Source: Homalodisca vitripennis (Eukaryota > Arthropoda > Insecta > Hemiptera > Cicadellidae). From it: DNA of 64,000 bases. The position numbers were made by a program, and so were the translations under genes. The stretch lies in the NCBI RefSeq assembly GCF_021130785.1, contig NW_025778005.1, positions 1-64,000 on the forward strand, in the 5' to 3' direction. A model generated the notes under the pieces. The model saw only the letters and a list, made by a program, of their open reading frames with translations, did not search any database and was not told the DNA's origin. Positions 22,704 to 35,816 of this stretch are shown in pieces; within the stretch, counting starts at the first letter, position 1; the number at the start of each line of letters is the position of its first letter.

Positions 22704-25515
22704 CAGAGTTTCCCAAAGTGTGCGCCGCGGCGCCGCGGGGCGCCGCGAGCTAGTGCTAGGTGCGCCGCCGTTGTCTACGAAAGAGTCTAAACGTCATCAT
22801 ACTACAATACAGTGCGGACCAGTCTGTGCGCGCGGCTTTGGAGTTACTACCACCCCCTCTTCCCCCTGCCGAACGTTACTTACTGGCCCAGCCGGCCGGT
22901 TGCACAAACAAAACAACTAGGCAAGGTCAGACAACAGAGCTTTGCATCTCGGTACGTCATTCTGTTCTTGGAACTCGTTGCTAGGCAACGGAACTACCTT
23001 CTTGTATTTTCTGAAATCGTCGTACGTTCCCGGCGGACAGTCTGCTACTACTACTTGCAGTCTAGCTTTTGTTGAGGTTATGTTATAGATTTAAGTTGCA
23101 AGTTTATGTTTACACAGTGTGACAGTCGCACAAGTGAAGTAAATAATCAAAGTAGTGAAGCTGTAGTTTTGTTCAGTTTATTTAGTGTTGGTTATTATAT
23201 TGTTCTTTAAAATGAAAAGATTCTTATCTTCAAATAAAACTGAACAAGGAAGTAAACAAAGTAGTGATTCCGCGTCAACTTCTGCAAAGAGCGATGCCGA
23301 GGCAGCTGAGGGAAGCCGTAAACCAAAATACAGAAAATATGACGATAAGTATTTAGATTTTGGTTTTTATTGTATTGAAATTAATAATGAAGAGCGCCCG
23401 CAACGTGTTGTTTGCATGAAGGTTTTATCAGTCGAATCTATGCTGCCTAGTAAACTAAAACGGCATTTAGAAACTGTCCACTCAAATTTGATAGGGAAAC
23501 CAAGAGAGTTCTTTAAAAGAAAGGAAACTGAGGCAGTAAAACATAAGTCTTCTTTTTCTAAACATTCCAAAGCTAACAGCGATACACTTTTAGCTTCATT
23601 CAAAGTGGCATATCACGTTGCAAAATGCAAAAAGCCTCACACAATTGCGGAAGAGCTTATTTTACCAGCTGCCATTGACATGGCTAAGATAATGATTGGC
23701 GAGGATGCAGGGAAGCTGCTTCTTAAAATTCCTCTGTCAAACAATACAATAAGCAGGAGGATTGATGACATATCTGAGGACATTAACAACCAGCTTATAA
23801 ATAGTTTGAGAGGTAACGAGTTCGGAATTCAATTAGACGAGGCTACTGACAGTCACAAAGACGCTAATTTAATTTATGCTAAACGCTAAACGTTAGGTAT
23901 GTGAATGAAAACCAGTTGATAGAAGATTTGTTGTTTTGTAAGGAAATTGAAGGAGGCACCTCTGGTAAAGAGTTGTTTGATATTGTTAACAATTTTATGG
24001 CGGAGAATGATATTAACTGGGAAGACTGTGTTGTGGTGTGTACTGATGGAGGCCGGTCAATGTCAGGCCACTACCAAGGACTGCAATCTCGCATTCGGGA
24101 AAAAGCCCCAAACGCTGTTTGGACACACTGTATTATACACCGAGAAGCACTGGCAGCAGCAAAGTTCAGTTCAGAGTTAAGTGCAGTTATAAAAACCGTG
24201 ATCCAAGTAATACATTTTATCAAAACAAGACCAATGAAAGCCCGGTTTTTTTCTAAACTATGTGATGACACAGGCGCTCAACACTCGTCGCTTTTGTACT
24301 ATAGCAGTGCTCGATGGCTATCTCTGGGCAATTCTCTGCTAAGATTGTTTGAACTGAGGCAAGAAATCCACATTTTTCTGAGTGAAGACAATAATGCTCT
24401 TGCTGGTATGTTTATTGATGAAAGTTTTCTCCTTAAACTGGCGTTCCTGACAGATATTATTGAACGTTTGAACATTCTTAACAAGTCTTTGCAGGGGAAC
24501 AATACGGATATTTTTCAATTGACCAGTAAAGTTGAAGCATTCAAGAAGAAACTTATGCTTTGGGAACAAAAAGTTTGAAGAATGGAAATTGTTCGATGTT
24601 TTCAACTTTGAATCAGTTTCTTAAAGAAAACGATCTTACTCTGAAAGAAGAAATGAAAACAATGTTGACTCAGCACTTGTCTAGAGTACAAAGTTATTTT
24701 GAAGACTACCTGCCAAAAGATGAAATCAAAGCGCAGCAGTGGGTAAACGACCCTTTTCAAACTGAAATGCCTGAAAACTTCAGCAATGAAAAAGCAGAAC
24801 AGCTAATTGACATTTCAACGGACTTGTCTTTGAAATCAAAACTTCAGTCCCAATACCTGTTTGACTTTTGGAATGGTATTAAAAACGAATTTCCACTGTT
24901 GAGCAAAAAGGCTTTGCGTGCAGTTATTCCATTTGAAAGTTCTTACCTTTGCGAGTGTGGGTTTTCCGCTGTTGCAGTGATAAAATCCAAGTATAGAGCA
25001 AAGCTTAACATTGAAAAGGAAATTCGGGTTGCTATATCAACATTTACACCCAGGTACAATGAGCTTATAAAAAACAAACAAGCGCATCCGTCCCATTGAA
25101 ACAGAAACTTATGGACTTTGTTATTTATGTATCATATTTTTTCAAGTTAGCATTTCATTTCTAATATAGAATTTTCTTATAAAGGGAGTCGTGTTTTTCT
25201 TATGGTTGTTTTAAGTTATTATTATTACCTTTTTTGCAATAAATCAAGTACAATCCAACTTTTGTGTGTGTTTAATGATGTTTTTTACCGTTGTAAGAAT
25301 AAGGTAAACCTGGTGTGTTGTTAAAAAAGTAATAACAATCTTATTAACAATGCTACGTAAAGTATAATAACAAATAACTATTAAATTTTTATACTAAAAA
25401 TTTAATTATTGTAATGTAAGGTGCAATGCAAAACGAATAAATTATACTAGGTGCGCCGCAAAGCCATGTCTGTACTCAAAGGGAGCCGTTGGCCAAAAAT
25501 GTTTGGGAACCTCTG
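22704..25515 (+). mobile_element. hAT DNA transposon nested in gypsy pol
   Basis: The 2812-bp element has inverted ends CAGAGTTTCCCAAA (left) and TTTGGGAACCTCTG (right; reverse complement CAGAGGTTCCCAAA) and exact 8-bp duplications GCTTAAAG on both flanks. The left 60 bp is extremely GC-rich (GTGCGCCGCGGCGCCGCGGG). The motif CTAGGTGCGCCGC occurs in direct orientation near both ends (about 22755 and 25447), suggesting subterminal transposase-binding sites. Inside is a BED-finger/hAT transposase gene with two frame changes. The insertion postdates the gypsy element. Confidence 0.96.
23212..25099 (+). pseudogene. hAT transposase (ZBED/Buster-like), two frame changes
   Basis: ATG at 23212 opens MKRFLSSNKTEQGSKQ. 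A BED-type DNA-binding finger spans roughly residues 50-95 (YLDFGFYCIEINNEERPQ, VVCMKVL, LKRHLETVH). Its first cysteine appears replaced by arginine (PQRVVC), so the finger is probably defective. The RNase-H-like catalytic core shows LDEATD (near 23835), CTDGGRSMSG (near 24041) and SSARWLSLGNSLLRL (the hAT RW region, near 24303). The C-terminal dimerisation domain includes IPFESSYLCECGFSAVAVIK near 24927, with ALNIEKEIRVA-type residues after it. Frame changes at about 23885 and 24565 split it into three frames. A short CTAAACG duplication lies at the first break. The protein would be about 620 residues, normal for the family. Confidence 0.9.
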
Positions 25516-25523
25516 GCTTAAAG

Positions 25524-27306
25524 GAAAGTGTAAGTACACCACCGGTATTAATAATACCAGATTATAATAAGCCATTTATCCTATGTACGGATGCGAGTGA
25601 CAAGGCAGCAGGAAGTTGTTTAATGCAGGAAATAGAAGGTGAGAATAAACCAGTGGCTTATTATTCAAACAAATTTAATGAATCCGAACAAAGAAACTTG
25701 ACTGTGTACCAAAAGGAAGCACTTGCAGTGGTATGCGCGATAAACAAATTTCGTAGTTACCTAGAAGTAAGGCCTTTTACACTAATAACGGACAATAGTG
25801 CACTAGCGTGGGTACTAGGCAATTTTAGGAAATTAGGAAAGTTAGGTAGGTGGGCAGCTACAATATTGAGCCTACCATTTAAAATTAAACATGTAAAATC
25901 AAAAGACAATGCGGTGGCAGACTATTTATCTAGACTATTTGAATGTCGAGATAAAATGCGAAGTGTGGAGGAAATTGAAGAATACCAGTACGGTATACAA
26001 AATGATAGTGTATCGGACAATAGCATAAGAGTAGCAATTAAGGAAGAAAATGTAAATAATGTATTTGTAAATAGCGTAGGTAATTTTCCACTAGCTTATA
26101 CGGACTTTAAGGTTCACCAAACCCAGGACAATATAATACGAAAAATATATAATAGTATAAAAGGTGGTACTAACTCTGAAAAATATTTCTTGTGTAAGGG
26201 AGTTGTGATGTATAGAAGTAAGCCTACTAGTAAGCCAAAGATATGTCTACCAGAACATTTAGTAGATATGGTGTTCAAGTATTATCATGAGTCGGAAATC
26301 GGGGGCCACTATGGAATATTAAAAACTACTAGAAAGATATGCGATTTATTTTACCATGCGGATCTTGCCGGGCTGATAAAAGACAAGGTAAAAATGTGCG
26401 AAGCTTGTGCGTTAGCGAAAACCGGTAAGGTTTATCATGGCAAACTGATTTCTGGTGTATCAGATAGGCCCATGGACAAATTGTACATAGACGTTTTTGG
26501 CCCTTTAACCAGGTCTAGTAGTGGAAATAATAATATCCTGATTGTACTTGACGACCATTCAAAAATGGTATTTTTAAGCGCGATAAAAGACGCGAAAATT
26601 AAATCAATAATAAAGGTATTAGAAAGTGAAATTTTAAAAAAATTTTGCATATTGCAAAAATATAGTGTCGGACAATGCACAGTGTTTTAGAAGTGTCGAA
26701 CTAAAGAACTATTTATTCGCCCGAGGAATCAATCATCAATTTGTAACTCCATTTGTACCACAGGGAAACAAAAGTGAACGTCAGTTGAGGACAGTAAAAC
26801 AGATGTTAAAAATTTAATTTAATTCGGATCAAACTAAGTGGGACACCAAATTAACCGAACTACAATTAGCAATAAATTGTGCGACCTCGGAAGCTACTAA
26901 AAATTCACCATACGAAATTATGTTCGGAAATAGGCCTAACCTGGAATTGACTAATAGATGGAACATTAATGATTTATTGGACTGTGATGTGTCAAAGCCA
27001 GATAATTTGGATAGGTTTCAAAGAACTGTGTTAAACTTAAAAAAGTCCATTTCGGCTAACAGGAAGAGGGCAGGCTATAGTGATAAGGAATGTGAACACC
27101 CATTCAAAGTTGGGAGCCTTGTATACGTGAAGACACACTGGCTGAGTAATAAAGCGGAGAAATTTCAGGCAAAAATGGCAAACCGGTTTTGTGGACCCTA
27201 CAGGATTATATATAAATTAACAGAAGTGACCTTTATAGTTCAGGATATCAAGGATGAAAGATCAGTGAAGAAAGTGCATGTTTCACAATTAAAGTTAAAG
27301 TACTAA
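25524..27306 (+). pseudogene. gypsy pol, RNase H and integrase part
   Basis: Continuation of pol after the hAT insertion. RNase H is seen in FILCTDASDKAAGSCLMQ, TVYQKEALAVVCAI and LITDNSALAWVLG. Integrase starts with an HHCC zinc-binding domain (YHESEIGGHYG, then VKMCEACALAK near 26390). Its catalytic core shows KLYIDVFGPL, a VSDNAQ box after a frame change near 26660, and the acidic residue in GNKSERQLRTV. An in-frame TAA follows at about 26814. The frame from 26920 to 27306 is the C-terminal domain (VGSLVYVKTHWL, FCGPYRIIYKL), with a GPY-type motif. Two lesions prevent full translation. The final stop is at 27306, with no env behind it. Confidence 0.9.
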
Positions 27307-27756
27307 AAGTGAAAGTTGAGAACTCAATAAACATTAGCCCGGGGCAAAGGTCAGTATGTTTTATTTTCAGGACAATTATATTGTCGAAAAGGAATTGAAG
27401 ATGGGTCTAAAACAATAAAATTGGCAATATAATTTATTTCTAAATTAACTTCAAGAATTGATTATATATTTATGTATTAATTTGGCCCAAAACACAAAAC
27501 AAGTTAAGTATGAGAGTCCAGTAGTTTATTATAATAATACAAATAAATATTGGAATATAAAAGGGTGATGTGACGACGTTTTTATTTAAGCAATTGTATG
27601 GCTAAACAATGAGAAGTCATGATATAAAATGCCAGTGTAAGTGTGTGATAGGAGTGTTGTAGTAAACCATGCAATTTTCAGGGACAATGAATGGCATTAA
27701 TGGTGTATGAAATTAATACACAGAGGTATTGTAATATATCATGAGATATATTTCTT
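27307..27756 (+). other. gypsy 3' non-coding region, first part
   Basis: AT-rich sequence after the pol stop with no envelope-like frame and no recognised motif. It leads into the three stem-loop repeats. Confidence 0.6.
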
Positions 27757-27922
27757 CCCTGTTCCTTCAAATGTAGAAGGACAGGGTAATTTTGGTAATG
27801 TTGTGGTGTTGTTGTCCCCTGTTCCTTCCAATAGAGAAGGACAGGGTAATATTTTTGGTATACAATGAGTTGTATTGATAGTGATATTTCTTCCCGGTTC
27901 CTTCAAATGTAGAAGGACAGGG
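27757..27922 (+). repeat. Three stem-loop repeats in the gypsy 3' region
   Basis: Three copies occur at 27757-27786, 27817-27846 and 27893-27922. The first reads CCCTGTTCCTTC, a 7-nt loop AAATGTA, then GAAGGACAGGG. The arms pair over 11 bp with one bulged T. Copy 2 keeps the stem but has loop CAATAGA. Copy 3 has one stem mismatch (CCCGGT). Each is followed by TAAT. Spacing is 60 and 76 bp. As RNA these would form strong hairpins in the genomic transcript; packaging, export or translation roles are possible but unproven. Confidence 0.85.
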
Positions 27923-28121
27923 TAATATTGTTTTTTATCACTATATGAGGTTTATTGTGTGTAAACAATTGATTATTGTGCCATTGTAATCCCTGTAAAT
28001 TGAGTGTATTGTAATTAACAACATATGGTAATGGTTTACATTCGTGACACTGGCGCAGGCGTACGATTAAGAACACCGTGAAAGACTGACAGCCATACAA
28101 TTATACGGATGGAATATTTTG

Positions 28122-28536
28122 TAAAAAAGGAATGTCCTCCAAGAGCTCAATGCCTCGCGGGCTGAAATTGTTGTTAGATTGGAGGAGCAGGTAGCAGTGC
28201 TATTAGTAAACAAAGCCAGCCAACCACAAGATCTACGAGGCCGCCGCACTGCACCGACCGCCAGGTCATTGGGGGAGCTGTGCATCGACTCCACATCAAC
28301 CACATCCCTCGGCAATGGCGATGGTGATGGCTACCTCCGGACTGATACTGGACGTCGGGCTATCCTACCACACCACCCCTCGGACTACGTATCACGGCCT
28401 CCACGTAGTGATAAGTACCAAGATTGTTATTTAAAAGTGTGCATGTGGAGGGATATTATTGTACTTATAATCCGGGATGACTGTTTTAAAGGTTTAGGTT
28501 CCTACCGTGATTTCAGCTTCGGGCTAGGGAAAGATA
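28122..28536 (+). other. Short open frame and polypurine region before the 3' LTR
   Basis: An open frame runs from about 28122 (VLQELNASRAEIVVRLEEQV, then AVLLVNKASQPQDLRGRR) into the LTR, where it stops at 28563-28565. It has no ATG near its beginning and I recognise no domain. It could be a remnant accessory frame. The bases just before the LTR (GGGCTAGGGAAAGATA, 28521-28536) are purine-rich and serve as the probable polypurine tract for plus-strand priming. Confidence 0.45.
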
Positions 28537-29337
28537 TGTACCATAGTTCTAATTATTTATGCTGAATCGCGGTAGGAAGTAGGCTCTTGTTAACTAGACG
28601 CGGTGCGTGGACATTGTTCAGTTAGACCGGTCAATCAGCTGATCGAGCTACGGTGATACGTTCCGACCCGGCTCGCTGGAGAGAGAGAGGGAGTCAGTCG
28701 AGTCTTGGAGTTTCCACGAGAAGGTGTACCGGTCCAGTTAAGAAGCTGAAGTTCTTTCTCTAACCCTATAGTTGGGATTTAGAGTAATTATTTTATCGCG
28801 TGTAAATTCAATTTCAAGTATTTAATTTCTTTAGTGCGTTTTAGTTTCCGATCTGCATCCGTAATCTTCAAAGTAGTAAGTCCCGTACCAGCGTACAGTT
28901 AATATCTTTTATTTTTATAATACTGTAATTAAAATTTCTAAAGTTTCCCATATTTCAGAGTCTGAAAATTTAATAAAATTTTTTTGAAATATTGTGAATT
29001 AAATTTTGGTGATAAAGTAAATATCAAGTTTTGTGTTATATTAATTTTGAGTATTTTGAGAAGAGAACTTTTTATTTTGTTTTGTTAATTTAAACCATTT
29101 TTGGAGAAGTATACATTTTTAGTTTAAATAAATTTTAATTCCATTTTATCAGACTCTTAATTACATTTGTTCGATTGAGTGGCATTTTGAAGAAAATCGA
29201 ATCACAAGTTTGTAAACTTTGTTAACTTTTTGGTGAACTTAAATTTCGGAATAAATCAAGTATTTCCGAAAAGTTGTTCTAATTTATAAAGTATTAGCTC
29301 CATACAAATTCAATATATGTACTATAATAACGGTCCA
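28537..29337 (+). repeat. 3' LTR of the gypsy element
   Basis: Begins TGTACCATAG and ends ATAACGGTCCA. It aligns with the 5' LTR over its full length with about a dozen substitutions and a few small indels, counted by eye. The last but two base is C where the 5' copy has A, so the terminal inverted repeat is imperfect in this copy. AGAC at 29338-29341 is the right target duplication. Confidence 0.96.
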
Positions 29338-29341
29338 AGAC

Positions 29342-32715
<3,374 letters not shown>

Positions 32716-32744
<29 letters not shown>
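32716..32744. repeat. (GT)n microsatellite at the 3' edge of a LINE
   Basis: About 14 GT units directly adjoin the 3' terminal sequence of the minus-strand LINE that starts at 32745. A matching but longer (GT)n tract borders the other edge of that LINE at 37156-37254. Confidence 0.92.
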
Positions 32745-32747
<3 letters not shown>

Positions 32748-33060
32748 CAGTAGACAGTAGACAAATGCTTTATTTCAAGAAAGTTCACAATACTTTTAAA
32801 CATTCCAAGAGCTCACAGAGCTCGTGCGGAAATACTATTAACATACGAAACAAAATTAATTACAGCATACTTTATTAGTTGTCAGCCAGTCTTGTAACAA
32901 TTATTAGTTCATCATTATATCAACACTATTAACTTCAAGTAACAACATGCATTTTCTATATTTAACAGAACACGCATCTGAACAGTAAATTCCGTGCCAA
33001 ATTATTTAACTACCAATTTTCACAAAAAATATCAACAATAAATAAATAAACTACTATTAA

Positions 33061-33122
33061 CACTCCAGTGAGCGCGTGGTTTGCCGTCCCGCGAGTGGGC
33101 GCGCGGAGGACAGGTGTCCTCC
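33061..33122. repeat. piggyBac left terminal and subterminal repeat
   Basis: CACTCCAGTGAGCGCG forms the outer inverted repeat. After an interval, GGGCGCGCGGAGGACAGGTG begins a subterminal copy whose GGAGGACAGGTGTCCTCC core (33105-33122) is a palindrome with 8-bp arms. Such outer plus inner repeats are where piggyBac transposases bind. Confidence 0.85.
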
Positions 33123-33496
33123 ACTTTGTTATGTGACTTTAACCTATGAAAAATGTATATTTAGCGATCATGTTTTTCTTGTTTTGGGTTGAGAAGAAAT
33201 ATATGAATCACATTTTCTATAAAAAAGTGTATTCTACAAAACAATTTAAGTAGGAAATATACAATTATGGTAAATCAAACAAAAACGTGAATAAGTGTAG
33301 TAGGTTATGCTATAAACGTTACAAAAATGCCTATAAGTATATAAGTTTTATGTTTTTAGAAAAAATAAAAATTCAAGGTTTATAATACTTTCTAGTTTTA
33401 AAATACAAATTGTTTTCATAGTATAAACAAAAAAAGGTTTATCTTAGTACAGCATAGAAAACACAAACAGAATGTTGAAACTTTGGAAAAAATAGC

Positions 33497-35278
33497 TTAT
33501 TCAATGCACCTTTCACAAACTTGTCTCATATGGTCAGCACACACCCACCCAAGACATTTGACACACTTTTTCCTTGAGGTCTTATTCCTGGCTCGGCCGC
33601 AGAGGTAGCATCTTCCTTTCCCAGCGACTCCTCGGGCTGCTGGTTGAGGTGGAAGTTCTCTGTCCAGTTTCAGCAGGATCCTTCCTCTTGTTTTTATTTC
33701 CTGTGGTATCATCTCCAAACTGATGCGATGTTCAATTTGTGGTCTAATTAGGTTGAAGGCCATTTCTTTCAAAAAATCACAACGGCTCTTATGGTCAAGT
33801 TTTTTATTTGTTTTATATATTACAAGAGCATTCACTCCTCCTACATTCAGGATATGAAAGAAGAGTGTTAATGGCCATCTTCGTGAGTTCCTCGAAGTGT
33901 CGTATTGACGACACATTTTGTCTAGAATGTCCACGCCGTACTTTGTTTCGTTGTAGGATGTAATGATCATGGGTTTTCGCTCATCACCTGTATTTGGATC
34001 GATAGCCATGTTTCCATGCATAGTTGATATTGCTAACACAGCCTTCTTCTTCTTCGGCACGTACGATACCAATGTGCAGTTTTTTTGAAAGCCAAACAAA
34101 CTGCTTTTGACTTCTCTTGAGTTATCAGGTAAAAAGTTTGGGGGAACTTCAGCTTTGTTCTTTCTCAGAGTAGCTATCATTGTTATTTTTTCTTCTTCCC
34201 GTAGCTTTATTGCCAAGGGTACAGATGCGAACCAATTGTCACAGGTAATATTTCTATTGGTTCCTGAAATAGGCTGCACCAATCTCAAAACTAAGTCAGA
34301 TGTCTTGCTGCTTATTCTAAAAGGGCCTACTGGTTGCTTCCGTACATACACTTCAAGATTTGTAGTGTAGAAGTTTGTTGTAGAAACCATAGCAAAGATT
34401 TTTATCCCGTATTTAGCAGGTTTACTAGGCATGTAAACCCGAAAGGTACAGTTTCCTCTGAATCCAACTAGCTGTTCGTCAATGGTAAGGTAGTCAGTTG
34501 GTTTGTATGCATTTTTGCAATTGAACACGAACATCTCAAATACTTCACGAAAAGCAGCAAGGTTGTCAACAGATTTTCTTTCATCTCTGTTGTGGACGTT
34601 ATCAAATCTCAGACAACGTAAAAGAAATCGAAACCTCTTGGCGCTCATGGTTAGATAAACAGCCTCTACTCCCGTTCCTTGTGAATTATCCCACATTTCA
34701 AATACGTTTCTTCTGCCGGCCTTCAAAACCCCAGCAAGGTATATTATACCAATCAACGCACGAATTTCTCGACAATCAGTGGGCCTAGCATCCCTTTTTC
34801 TGTCAAACTGAGGTTGAATTTTTATTATGTAAATGTTGGTGTAATCAACAATTTTTTTCACTATTTCATCATCAATAAGACACTGTAAGGCAGGTTCTGG
34901 AGTTATAGCATTTTTCGCTGACCCTTGAGGTCCTGGGCGATGAAAAACTGGTATAATGTTATACCTTGGTGTACGAGAAGTCTGAGCAACTTGAGGTTCT
35001 ACGTACCATCTTGACGTCCGATCTCTTCCCAAATAAAACTCTGGGTTCACGAAATGTCCAGGAGGGACTGCTTCTTCAATCACTTCCATTTCCTCGGCTT
35101 CGTCGGGAACATCATTCGGGTTATCTTCAACATTGATTACATCATCTCTATTCTCTGTGTGGTATTCAACGTGGTCTTCTTCAACTTCATCTTCGTCCTC
35201 TATACCTAGAACACTCTCGGTATCCTCAGTCTCATCTAGCCAATGGCGTAACTGTTCACGGTCACTTTCACTGGCCAT
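33497..35278 (-). CDS. piggyBac transposase, intact, 593 aa
   Basis: This cut-and-paste transposase excises at and inserts into TTAA. One open frame starts at ATG 35278 (MASESDREQLRHWLDETED). Residues 1-70 are strongly acidic, as in the family. The DDE_Tnp_1_7 core follows, with three catalytic aspartates in recognisable settings: D267 (LTIDEQLVGFRG), D347 (NITCDNWFASVPLA) and D450 (NETKYGVDILDKMCRQY); D453 is also present. The spacing matches the known family. Residues 557-591 form a cysteine-rich DNA-binding domain (CYLCG, KKCVKCLGWVC, H583, VCERC) that contacts the terminal repeats. The length is normal and no lesion is seen. The promoter should lie in the 290 bp between the start and the right terminus. 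Confidence 0.95.
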   Translation of the reverse strand: MASESDREQLRHWLDETEDTESVLGIEDEDEVEEDHVEYHTENRDDVINVEDNPNDVPDEAEEMEVIEEAVPPGHFVNPEFYLGRDRTSRWYVEPQVAQTSRTPRYNIIPVFHRPGPQGSAKNAITPEPALQCLIDDEIVKKIVDYTNIYIIKIQPQFDRKRDARPTDCREIRALIGIIYLAGVLKAGRRNVFEMWDNSQGTGVEAVYLTMSAKRFRFLLRCLRFDNVHNRDERKSVDNLAAFREVFEMFVFNCKNAYKPTDYLTIDEQLVGFRGNCTFRVYMPSKPAKYGIKIFAMVSTTNFYTTNLEVYVRKQPVGPFRISSKTSDLVLRLVQPISGTNRNITCDNWFASVPLAIKLREEEKITMIATLRKNKAEVPPNFLPDNSREVKSSLFGFQKNCTLVSYVPKKKKAVLAISTMHGNMAIDPNTGDERKPMIITSYNETKYGVDILDKMCRQYDTSRNSRRWPLTLFFHILNVGGVNALVIYKTNKKLDHKSRCDFLKEMAFNLIRPQIEHRISLEMIPQEIKTRGRILLKLDRELPPQPAARGVAGKGRCYLCGRARNKTSRKKCVKCLGWVCADHMRQVCERCIE

Positions 35279-35347
35279 TATTGTTTCAACAATACGAGAT
35301 TAAAAATAAAATACTACACCAATATGCCAAAAAAATGTAACGTCACT

Positions 35348-35569
35348 GGGCGCGCGGAGGACAACTGTCCTCCAATACTGTACCGTGCAAATAAACACGT
35401 GGTCACAGCGACAACTAGCGAGCATAGACGGTGACAATGCACTGGCGGGTGGAGCGTGAGTGGGGGGAAAGGTATGTGGTCGCTCAAGGTCACGAGTGTT
35501 GCCAACCCTTGTAGTCACACAAAACAAAATCACTGGAGGACACCTGTACTCCGCGCGCCCACTGGAGTG
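35348..35569. repeat. piggyBac right terminal region with two subterminal motif copies
   Basis: An inner copy GGGCGCGCGGAGGACAACTG continues to TGTCCTCC at about 35349-35373. The outermost 40 bp contain the motif in inverted orientation (GGAGGACACCTGTACTCCGC, then GCGCCCACTGGAGTG), which ends the element. The right end thus carries two copies against one on the left, an asymmetry also known from other piggyBac elements. Confidence 0.8.
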
Positions 35570-35816
35570 TTAAAAATCAAAAATAAATGTTTTAAAGCTA
35601 CATCTAACAAAAACATCTGCAATAAATAAACAAATACAAACCAACAATAATATACAGAAAACAACTAACAGATCAACAACAATATACAATAAATTCTAAC
35701 AGAAATATCAACAATAAACCATATATAATTAACAATTCAATAAATATATTTTTAATACGCACAAAGTTTAAAACGATTTACTAATTATGATATTTTGTCA
35801 ATACACAATACCATTA

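Larger units (their letters stand above)
18769..29337 (+). mobile_element. Ty3/gypsy LTR retrotransposon, complete, interrupted by a hAT element
   Basis: Two LTRs of 807 and 801 bp bound the element. They begin TGTACC and end GGTACA (5' copy) or GGTCCA (3' copy), and AGAC flanks both sides (18765-18768, 29338-29341) as a 4-bp target duplication. The internal order gag, protease, RT, RNase H, integrase is that of Ty3/gypsy. Without the nested hAT (22704-25515 plus its duplicated target) the element would be about 7.75 kb. No envelope gene is evident. By eye the LTRs differ at roughly a dozen sites plus small indels, so insertion was moderately recent. gag and pol nevertheless carry several frameshifts and stops, and the copy is non-autonomous. 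Confidence 0.96.
33061..35569 (-). mobile_element. piggyBac transposon with intact transposase gene
   Basis: The 2509-bp element is flanked by TTAA on both sides (33057-33060 and 35570-35573), the obligatory piggyBac target duplication. The inverted ends start CACTCCAGTG, then A/G, then GCGCG. Further in, both ends carry a motif with GGGCGCGCGGAGGACA and palindromic GGAGGACA-nn-TGTCCTCC. A single uninterrupted transposase gene fills the centre on the minus strand. All parts needed in cis and trans look present, making this the best candidate in the window for a potentially active or recently active element. Confidence 0.95.

Noticed and set aside
22720..23075. Overlapping open frames at the left end of the hAT
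   Set aside because: They lie in GC-rich subterminal DNA ahead of the true transposase start and have no similarity to proteins.
25503..25523. Start of the RNase H frame at 25503
   Set aside because: The first residues come from the hAT right end and the duplicated target; the gypsy coding sequence resumes at 25524.
27307..28536. Envelope gene of an errantivirus-type gypsy
   Set aside because: No long frame, signal peptide, furin site or membrane anchor is visible; the interval holds hairpin repeats and one short unrecognised frame.
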